Source: Methanomassiliicoccaceae archaeon UBA113
Lineage (GTDB): Archaea > Thermoplasmatota > Thermoplasmata > Methanomassiliicoccales > Methanomethylophilaceae
Assembly (NCBI GenBank): GCA_002506175.1
Contig: DAXB01000019.1
Span: 23,227-63,041, forward strand
DNA length: 39,815 nt
Direction of reading: 5' to 3'
This document shows positions 34,063 to 39,815 of this stretch, piece by piece. Position numbers and translations under genes: made by a program. Within the stretch, counting starts at the first letter, position 1; the number at the start of each line of letters is the position of its first letter. Below the pieces are notes generated by a model that did no database searches, had not been told where the DNA came from, and saw only the letters and a list, made by a program, of their open reading frames with translations.

Positions 34063-34086
34063 GAGGCCCTAGGGCCTCTTTTTTTT
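34063..34086 (+). terminator. Hairpin plus T8 terminator after the SPFH gene
   Basis: GAGGCCCT (34063-34070) and AGGGCCTC (34071-34078) form a perfect 16-base palindrome followed by eight T residues. It is eight bases past the stop of the SPFH gene. Confidence 0.88.
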
Positions 34087-34243
34087 CATTGTTCTGGCTA
34101 TCATCTTTGTTAAATCACTTACGCAGATGTCCATTATCTTTTCTTTAAATACCTATTGACTCTATAATTGTTCATTAACGCATCATTTAAGTTGTTTTGC
34201 TAGTTCTTTTTTTATACGACAATTATATCGAAGGCTCATTACC

Positions 34244-34726
34244 ATGGACCGCAACGGGACAGCCTATCAGAATCTTAGGAGATACAAATCTCATATTACT
34301 CTGGTAATAGCTTTCCTTGTCGTTTTGAATTTGGCCCTTGGTATCATTATAACTTATCAGACTTTCGATGAGCACACCGGAAAGCTCAAAGTTTACCAGC
34401 TCAGCTTCGGATTGGGAGATTGTACTGAAGAAGAGGCTGAAGAATACACCGATATCATCGGCCAGACCATTGGTGAGGAACTTCACATGGGTTTCTCTGT
34501 CTATATGATGCAAGGTGGATCGTGGGACGGTACAAAGATCGTCTATGACGGTATCACGGCCAGATTGGTCATCATCGACACTGACAATAAACTCACCAAT
34601 GATATGGTGAAAGATGCCATCAAAATTGCCCAATTAAGAACCAATAACTGTTTCGTTATGATGGAATACTATTGGAGTGATGCTGAGCTTCAGTTCCCTG
34701 TAGGATACCAGTCCGAAATAATCTGA
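34244..34726 (+). CDS. Single-TM anchored protein of unknown function
   Basis: 160 residues. A short basic N terminus (MDRNGTAYQNLRRYKSH) and one hydrophobic helix (ITLVIAFLVVLNLALGIIITY, residues 18-38) are followed by a soluble domain of 120 residues, likely outside the cell by the positive-inside rule. The domain is acidic with alternating strands (GKLKVYQLSFGLGD; ITARLVIIDTD) and resembles nothing I can name. The gene stands alone between the SPFH terminator and a flavoprotein gene 46 bases downstream. Confidence 0.75.
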   Translation: MDRNGTAYQNLRRYKSHITLVIAFLVVLNLALGIIITYQTFDEHTGKLKVYQLSFGLGDCTEEEAEEYTDIIGQTIGEELHMGFSVYMMQGGSWDGTKIVYDGITARLVIIDTDNKLTNDMVKDAIKIAQLRTNNCFVMMEYYWSDAELQFPVGYQSEII

Positions 34727-34772
34727 ATTATCTCATACGAATGCAATAATACTCGGTATAAGATGTTGAAAT

Positions 34773-35324
34773 ATGGCAAAGATCGCTGTATTGATTGGTA
34801 GTCAAAGAATCAACGGTAACACTCGTAAACTCGCGAATTCTTTTATAGAAGGCGCCAAAGAGCATAATACTATTGACGTGATCATTGCTTCGGATTACGA
34901 TATCCCTCCTTGTACAGGATGCAATAGCTGTTTCAAGACTGATGGCAACAGGTGCATTCACAGGGATGAAATGGATTCACTCGTCCAAAGGATATCATCG
35001 GCCGACATCATTGTTATTGCCACTCCCATTTACTTTTTCACCGTCAGTACGCACCTCAAGAAGATCATAGATCGCCTCCATTTCCCTGGAAGGAGGGAAT
35101 TCAATACAAAGGGCCTCGTCTTACTGGCTGTGGCACACAATGATACAGACGATACTTTCGATTCCATAAGGGCCATGTATGATTCCTCATTACGTTTCTT
35201 CAAACTCAAAGACCTGGGTTCGGTTTGTGTTCCAGGTGTCCGCGATCCCGGGGATATCAACGGCAGGAAAGAACTTGAAGAGGCCAGAGAACTCGGCAAA
35301 TCGATTTCTGACTCTTCATTCTGA
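34773..35324 (+). CDS. Iron-sulfur flavoprotein-like NAD(P)H-dependent FMN reductase
   Basis: A 183-residue flavodoxin-fold protein. The FMN phosphate loop is LIGSQRINGNTRKL (7-20). Cys47, 50, 53 and 61 give C-x2-C-x2-C-x7-C (PPCTGCNSCFKTDGNRC), close to the compact cluster motif of methanogen iron-sulfur flavoproteins (Isf). VIATPIYFFTVSTHLKKIIDR matches the second flavin-contacting segment. Isf-type proteins transfer electrons and have been linked to oxidative-stress defence. Many related NADPH reductases keep only some of these cysteines, so cluster binding here is likely but unproven. Convergent with the thermosome gene. Confidence 0.87.
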   Translation: MAKIAVLIGSQRINGNTRKLANSFIEGAKEHNTIDVIIASDYDIPPCTGCNSCFKTDGNRCIHRDEMDSLVQRISSADIIVIATPIYFFTVSTHLKKIIDRLHFPGRREFNTKGLVLLAVAHNDTDDTFDSIRAMYDSSLRFFKLKDLGSVCVPGVRDPGDINGRKELEEARELGKSISDSSF

Positions 35325-35382
35325 TGCTTATCATAGGCAAAAAATGTAAAGATGACCGGGGAATCACTTCCTCGGGAAGGAA

Positions 35383-35399
35383 GAGGGGATATACCCCTC
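35383..35399 (-). terminator. Hairpin terminator of the thermosome gene
   Basis: On the minus strand GAGGGG-TATAT-CCCCTC is followed by TTCCTT, 16 bases after the thermosome stop. A second small stem (CTTCC/GGAAG) lies just beyond it. Confidence 0.6.
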
Positions 35400-35414
35400 A
35401 TTATTGTTTTGAAA

Positions 35415-37052
35415 TCACATCATTCCGCCCATGCCCTGGGGACCGTTGGCGAGGGCCTGGCTTGCTGCGGGCGCTGGGGGTGCCCTGCGGGAAGCGATGA
35501 CGTCGTCGATCCTGAGGATCATGTTGGAGACTTCCTCTGCGGAGTTGATTGCCTGGGATTTGACCCTGAGAGGCTCGATGACATTCTTTGCGAGCATGTC
35601 GACAGCTTCTCCGGTGTCAAGATCGAGTCCGAAGTACTTGGCCTTGGGGTTCTTCTTCTCGTGGGCGTTCTTCAGCTTGATGATGCTGTCGATGGGGTCG
35701 ATTCCAGCGTTCTCGGCGAGAGTCCAAGGAATGATCTCCATTGCCTTTGCGAACTTCTCGATGGCGAGCTGCTCTCTGCCTCCGACAGATGCTGCGTACT
35801 CCATGAGCCTGAGCTCGAGCTCGATCTCGGGTGCTCCTGCTCCAGCGACAACCTTTCCGTCCTCCATGGCGACTCCGACTGCGCGGATAGCATCGTTGAG
35901 TGCCCTCTCGACTTCTTCAAGGACGTGCTCAGTTCCTCCGCGTGCGAAGATTGTGACTGCCTTGGGGTTCTTGCATCCGGTGACGAATGCCATTCCCTCG
36001 TCTCCGATCTTCCTCTCGGATACCTCTCCGGCTGTTCCGAGGTCCTTCTTCGAAATTTCCATGACATTGGCGCAGACTGTTGCTCCAGTGGCGAGTGCGA
36101 TTGCGTCGAGATCGGAAGACTTGCATCTCCTGTATGCGAGGATTCCGCTCTTTGCAAAGTAGTGCTGGACAAGCTCGTCGACTCCCTTGGAGCAGAACAC
36201 GACGTTTGCACCAGCTTTCTTGATTGCATCGACCATGGCTTTCATGGAGTTCTCTTCCTCGGCGAGGAATGACGACATCATGGAGGGGTCAGTAATCTGG
36301 ATTGAGGCATCGAACTCAGTCTTCTTGACTTCGATTCCGCAAGAGAAGAGTGCGATCTTTGCATCCTTAACGACCTCGGGCATCCTGGGGTGCATCTTCT
36401 CTTTGTCCACGATGATTCCGGATACGAGCTCGGTGTCCCTGATTGTTCCGCCGACTTTCTTCTGGACGCGGATGTTCTTGACATCGACTTTTCCCTTCTC
36501 GTCGACTGCGTTGGCTGCCTTGACGATGATGTCTGCAAGGTACTCTTCCTCGTCTCCGACGGACTTTCCGGTCAGGGCTGTGGCTGCGACCTGCTTGAGG
36601 ATCTTGTCGTTCTTTGCATCTACTGCGATACTGTCGAGGACCTCCATTGCCTTGGCGGCGGCCATCTTGTATCCGTTGGTGATGACGGTGGGGTGGACGT
36701 TTGCATTGATGAGTTCCTCGGACTGTTTGAGGAGCTCTCCAGCGATGACGACGGATGTGGTGGTTCCGTCTCCGCATTCTGTGTCCTGGGTCTTGGCGAC
36801 CTCGACAACCATCTTTGCAGCGGGGTGCTGGACTTCTATCTCCTTGAGAATTGTTACTCCATCGTTTGTGATGACGACGTCACCGATTGTGTTGACGAGC
36901 ATCTTGTCCATTCCCTTGGGTCCGAGTGTGGACCTTACAGCATCTGCTACCGCCTTTGCGGCTGCGATGTTGTTGAACTGGGCTTCTTTGTCCTTGCTTC
37001 TCTCTGTACCCTCTTTGAGTACGATGACAGGCTGATTTCCAGAACCATACAT
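35415..37052 (-). CDS. Thermosome subunit (group II chaperonin)
   Basis: ATP-driven protein-folding chaperonin of 545 residues, forming double rings in the cytoplasm. Diagnostic motifs are TLGPKGMDKM (42-51), the ATPase loop GDGTTTSVVIAGELL (94-108), the GGGAxE-like VVAGAGAPEIELELR late in the second equatorial part, and a Gly/Met-rich tail (GPQGMGGMM). AAGGTG at 37059-37064 is six bases before the ATG, and a TATA box lies at 37091-37103. Strong codon bias and long open frames on the opposite strand fit a highly expressed gene. Other subunits, if any, are not in the window. Confidence 0.98.
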   Translation of the reverse strand: MYGSGNQPVIVLKEGTERSKDKEAQFNNIAAAKAVADAVRSTLGPKGMDKMLVNTIGDVVITNDGVTILKEIEVQHPAAKMVVEVAKTQDTECGDGTTTSVVIAGELLKQSEELINANVHPTVITNGYKMAAAKAMEVLDSIAVDAKNDKILKQVAATALTGKSVGDEEEYLADIIVKAANAVDEKGKVDVKNIRVQKKVGGTIRDTELVSGIIVDKEKMHPRMPEVVKDAKIALFSCGIEVKKTEFDASIQITDPSMMSSFLAEEENSMKAMVDAIKKAGANVVFCSKGVDELVQHYFAKSGILAYRRCKSSDLDAIALATGATVCANVMEISKKDLGTAGEVSERKIGDEGMAFVTGCKNPKAVTIFARGGTEHVLEEVERALNDAIRAVGVAMEDGKVVAGAGAPEIELELRLMEYAASVGGREQLAIEKFAKAMEIIPWTLAENAGIDPIDSIIKLKNAHEKKNPKAKYFGLDLDTGEAVDMLAKNVIEPLRVKSQAINSAEEVSNMILRIDDVIASRRAPPAPAASQALANGPQGMGGMM

Positions 37053-37058
37053 GGTTTA

Positions 37059-37103
37059 CACCTTTCTATGATTTTGGATAATTTAGTGCTTCTATATAAA
37101 ATA
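37059..37103 (-). promoter_or_regulatory. Thermosome promoter and ribosome binding site
   Basis: The minus strand carries TATTTTATATAGA (37091-37103), about 45 bases before the ATG, and AAGGTG (37059-37064) six bases before it. The predicted leader is about 20 bases. Heat-shock control elements are not identifiable by eye. Confidence 0.6.
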
Positions 37104-37141
37104 TTGCATATCTACATCCAAATAGTTGAGAATAGCCAGTA

Positions 37142-38422
37142 TCAGTAGAAGTCTTCAATACGACGCTGAACAAGGTAGTCCCTGAGAAGCTCAGAGCTAT
37201 GGAGCCAGCGTTCCTTTTTCAGATCCATAAACACGTTTATCTGAGGCCACAGCCCCTCGAGCGTCTCCGATTTGTAAGGAACGGTCTTGAGTGCAGCCCG
37301 GACATTCTCCCTCACATTCCAGACACCAAGAGGAATATCGTATCCAGGATGGATCTCTCTCATGACGATGACTCCAGCAGAGCGACCTATGCCCTTGAGG
37401 AACTCGGTCACACCGAGCCTTGCCGCATAATATCCTCCGGTTATGTTGTCTGCATAGGCGGTCCTTCCTTCGAAAAACTCATGGTCATGAGACACTATCA
37501 TCTCATTCGGACTCGGATTCCAAGTGGTCTTTGGATACCAGGCTTCTATGACCTCAAATCTCCATGTAGTAGGGAGCATGAGGATGGACCACCAATTGTC
37601 CAGTTCCTTCCATTGGTATAGTCTGAACTCATCGATGGTCTCGTTGAACCTGATATCTGTCATCTGGTTCTTGCTGATGACATCATCTACGGCCGTGATG
37701 CTCCATCTGGTGGGAACAAAACGCCTGTTCTTCTTTACACCCATGGTTCCTACGGAGAATGCCTTTTCAATCTCTGATACCAATGTGCCGTTGTTATACG
37801 AGTTTATGACTGCTTCGGAGGATCTGAGGTCGGTATCGTAGAAAGATTTCTCCAGGTTACGCTCGAAACGTCCAGTTCCAATAGTCAGTTTCTCCATGAC
37901 CCCCGATGGACCGAACGGCTGTATGGAATCATCGAGGATCACGCGACCAGTAGGCTTCCTGGAGAACAGAGTCTCTACCTCGACCGGTTTCTCAGTCAAA
38001 GCTAGTTCCTGCACGTTATCAACGATCTTGCCAGACTTCTCGAAATCCTTGGCATCGATACGATATTTGCCGCGAACGAGCTGGAACCTCATGCTGGCGA
38101 TGTCGTACATGGATTTGCCGCCCCATAACTCAGGTTTGTCCAGTATGGTGGTATCCCCCATAATATTGGGGAGGAGAGGACCAACCTCAACCTTAGGATA
38201 TCCAAATCTGCCCACGAATACGGCAGGTGGGGAGCACCCAGCAATATCTTTGCTCTTTATATCGGGTGCAGCGAACTTGTGGGCGTAGAATTTCAACATA
38301 AGTGGGCATCTCGGTTTACCACAGAGACGCCTAGTACCCTTGCATAGGTTACAGAGACCACTTTTTATCTCGACATCCCCTGAAGTGGTGATTTCGTCAA
38401 AGAAAGTTCCCTGATTTACCAT
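37142..38422 (-). CDS. Nre-family archaeal DNA repair protein
   Basis: A 426-residue protein of the archaeal Nre (NreA) family involved in DNA damage response. An N-terminal Cys set C24-x2-C27-x6-C34-x4-C39 (CNLCKGTRRLCGKPRC) forms a probable zinc finger. It is followed by PPAVFVGRFGYPKVEVGP and the long conserved Nre domain. The last residues QRRIEDFY form a PCNA-interacting peptide (Q-x2-I-x2-F-Y), the hallmark of NreA, so it should dock on the sliding clamp. It is transcribed in the same direction as the thermosome with its own upstream region, ending 90 bases before that gene's start. Confidence 0.95.
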   Translation of the reverse strand: MVNQGTFFDEITTSGDVEIKSGLCNLCKGTRRLCGKPRCPLMLKFYAHKFAAPDIKSKDIAGCSPPAVFVGRFGYPKVEVGPLLPNIMGDTTILDKPELWGGKSMYDIASMRFQLVRGKYRIDAKDFEKSGKIVDNVQELALTEKPVEVETLFSRKPTGRVILDDSIQPFGPSGVMEKLTIGTGRFERNLEKSFYDTDLRSSEAVINSYNNGTLVSEIEKAFSVGTMGVKKNRRFVPTRWSITAVDDVISKNQMTDIRFNETIDEFRLYQWKELDNWWSILMLPTTWRFEVIEAWYPKTTWNPSPNEMIVSHDHEFFEGRTAYADNITGGYYAARLGVTEFLKGIGRSAGVIVMREIHPGYDIPLGVWNVRENVRAALKTVPYKSETLEGLWPQINVFMDLKKERWLHSSELLRDYLVQRRIEDFY

Positions 38423-38468
38423 GATACCGTACCATCGTTATGCATAGATGATAAATAAAAGCGAATAG

Positions 38469-38508
38469 AGGAGACAGTTGGATTTCTCCGTGCAAGGGGC
38501 TGTCTCCT
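38469..38508. repeat. Inverted repeat / potential hairpin between Nre and the unknown gene
   Basis: AGGAGACAG (38469-38477) and CTGTCTCCT (38500-38508) are perfect 9-base arms around a 22-base loop. It is in the divergent intergenic region, about 45 bases from the Nre start. No T-tract follows, so a terminator is unlikely. It might be a regulatory structure. Confidence 0.4.
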
Positions 38509-38684
38509 ACTATGATATTGCAATAATCCTAGTTGCATAAAAAGATGTTGGAAATACCCCGAATTTCGATGATGAGTCGATCATTATTCGTGAATTTGGA
38601 GTAAATATAATCAAGCGAGGATTAACAAATGCACAGCTTCATGGATTCAGCCTTTACTGTTAATTACTCAATACCGGATTCGTG

Positions 38685-39440
38685 ATGAAATTCGTGAAAT
38701 ATGGTGAACAGAGCACTTTTTGGCCTGATTCGGACCCTATTTTGACAAAGAGCTGGATTACTCAAGGCTTATGGTTCCTCGATGGAAGCATCTTCACCGA
38801 TGTTAGTGACAGATATGACATTGCGATAGCAGATGTGAAGGACTACCACGGAATAATAACATTCAAAATCATACAGACAGACCGTTTAAGTAACGAAGTC
38901 AAAGAGATGAATCACATATCTCTGCCAGGAAGATTCGGACTCACATCAATTTGTCCATATGAGGGGCAGATTACCACATACATGATAGAATCATTAAAAA
39001 CAGCGATGAAATTCACCGGATTTGCTATTGGAGACCCCTCCAAGGCGATTTGCATCCGCTTCGATGAGGAAGGGACGGAGGCCCCGAACCCGGTGTTCTT
39101 AGACCTCGAGGGCAAAACATATGTTGGTACGAATTTCTTCTGCGACTCCACCGACTATTACAGTCTGGAGACAAAGATAACCATCACATACCAGTACAAT
39201 GACATAGTCAAGATGACACAGGAGAACAAGGCTGCATTCTCCGATTGGACTTTCGTCACATGCGGAATGACGCATTCCATTATAGGAGTGTCTGAGTTCG
39301 TCTTCTTGGACGGGGAGGTCTACCACGGTAGTTACACTGGGCAGTTCTCTGACGACCTTTCGAAGCTAACCATCACAGGTATGGCAGCCAGCGATAGCGG
39401 ATCACAGATGGTAATCATCTTCGACCTTATGCTGGCCTGA
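38685..39440 (+). CDS. Protein of unknown function (beta-rich)
   Basis: About 251 residues, soluble, without signal peptide or membrane helix. Many aromatic residues and alternating hydrophobic strands (ITFKIIQTDRL; KITITYQYNDIV; EFVFLDGEVYHGSYTG; KLTITGMAASDSG) suggest a mainly beta fold. The ATG at 38685 directly follows an in-frame GTG at 38682, and either may start it. No recognisable motif is present. The gene is isolated, divergent from Nre by about 260 bases, and followed by a gene-free segment bearing an inverted repeat. Confidence 0.72.
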   Translation: MKFVKYGEQSTFWPDSDPILTKSWITQGLWFLDGSIFTDVSDRYDIAIADVKDYHGIITFKIIQTDRLSNEVKEMNHISLPGRFGLTSICPYEGQITTYMIESLKTAMKFTGFAIGDPSKAICIRFDEEGTEAPNPVFLDLEGKTYVGTNFFCDSTDYYSLETKITITYQYNDIVKMTQENKAAFSDWTFVTCGMTHSIIGVSEFVFLDGEVYHGSYTGQFSDDLSKLTITGMAASDSGSQMVIIFDLMLA

Positions 39441-39815
39441 AACCCCAATGCCGGCTTATGCGGCTTAAACCCTTTATCATTAACTTTCAGCTATTATCTC
39501 GTACAACAAATGATTGGGAAACGCACCCCAAGACAAGTCATCCGTGTGTATTTGAGGTTCTTTCTGATTTTCAGTGGGCCAGATGTTTCAATTTTGGAAT
39601 CAAGCAATGAAGAGTATTATTCACCCCTTTCATGGGAGCAAAAAAGCATGAACAATCCCTTGCTCACTTCGTTCGCGAAGCCTCTGGCTTCAACGATTCG
39701 TCGCTTGCGCTCCTCATGAAGGATAACTTATCGATCACTGTTAGTTGAGTTGTTTTCATTACTGATTACCCACTGAAAATCAGAAAGAGGCAGAAAAACA
39801 GTTTGAAGAAGATGG
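39441..39815. other. Gene-free right edge with inverted repeat
   Basis: 375 bases to the window end. A 69-codon frame at 39510-39719 has no family resemblance, no ribosome binding site and unusual composition, so it is not called. The segment contains a 20-base perfect inverted repeat (39559-39578 and 39769-39788) and small hairpins such as CTTCG-TTCG-CGAAG. The composition looks different from the neighbouring genes. Confidence 0.5.
39559..39788. repeat. 20-bp perfect terminal-type inverted repeat enclosing 190 bp
   Basis: TCTTTCTGATTTTCAGTGGG at 39559-39578 is found exactly inverted at 39769-39788. The 190 bases between have no convincing gene. The structure resembles the ends of a small non-autonomous transposable element or a decayed insertion sequence. 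No target-site duplication is evident. Confidence 0.55.

Noticed and set aside
35352..37148. Long open frames on the plus strand opposite the thermosome gene
   Set aside because: They mirror the strongly biased codons of the thermosome, lack ribosome binding sites and show repetitive Cys/Asp/Leu-rich or Ser-rich composition typical of antisense shadows.
39510..39719. 69-codon plus-strand frame at the right edge
   Set aside because: No ribosome binding site or family resemblance, and it runs across the left arm of the inverted repeat.
1..39815. A complete provirus or conjugative element around the recombinases
   Set aside because: Both sides of the recombinase pair carry ordinary chromosomal genes (aldehyde dehydrogenase, NfeD/SPFH). 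No capsid, portal, terminase, relaxase or replication genes were seen.

Overview
The window looks like chromosomal DNA of a methanogenic archaeon of the Thermoplasmata, most probably a gut-type Methanomassiliicoccales. That placement is an inference. It rests on archaeal information-processing and stress genes (archaeal-type AspRS, Hjc resolvase, XPD-type Fe-S helicase, Nre repair protein with a C-terminal PCNA-binding tail, group II chaperonin), GGTGAT-type ribosome binding sites, TATA-box promoters with short or no leaders, and an amber (TAG) pattern expected of a pyrrolysine-decoding genome. Of 38 protein genes whose 3' end I could place, 34 end in TGA, 4 in TAA and none in TAG. The one TAG that interrupts a recognisable protein is an in-frame codon inside a conserved acetyltransferase motif.

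Layout. 1-2.6 kb: end of aspS with terminator, a UspA-like protein, an AT-rich gap, an Hjc-type resolvase. 2.7-8.4 kb: MATE exporter, tRNA-Ser(UGA), then a minus-strand pair (XPD/DinG-like Fe-S helicase overlapping a BASS-type transporter) and a helical-repeat protein. 8.4-12.1 kb: two overlapping paralogous LytS/YehU-type membrane histidine kinases converging on a REC + SARP/BTAD-like response regulator, an apparently complete signalling module of bacterial style. 12.2-16 kb: pyridoxal kinase fused to a GNAT domain with the internal TAG, YgiQ-type radical SAM protein and a SprT-like metalloprotease, tightly packed. 16-21.7 kb: ADP-ribosylglycohydrolase, two Sel1-repeat proteins, a coiled-coil protein, then a purine-salvage pair (hypoxanthine/guanine phosphoribosyltransferase and adenine deaminase) ending in a strong terminator. 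21.7-25 kb: cytoplasmic trypsin-like protease, HAD phosphatase, two overlapping genes of unknown function, and a 0.5-kb AT-rich gap with palindromic repeats. 25-30.7 kb: DHA2-type MFS exporter, divergent membrane protein, CYTH protein, YbjN-like protein, aldehyde dehydrogenase, and a 52-residue single-TM protein. 30.7-32.4 kb: two short serine recombinases in tandem with a GTGA overlap, the clearest mobile-element trace. 32.5-39.8 kb: NfeD/SPFH membrane pair, a small anchored protein, an Isf-like flavoprotein, thermosome, Nre, an unknown protein, and at the right edge a 20-bp perfect inverted repeat enclosing 190 bp without a gene.

The strongest lead is the internal amber codon at 13470-13472. 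Read as a sense codon, it restores a complete GNAT fold and carries ribosomes to a TGA nine bases before the next start. Second leads are the dispersed AT-rich palindromic motif found in several intergenic regions, the tandem short serine recombinases, and the paired-kinase module.
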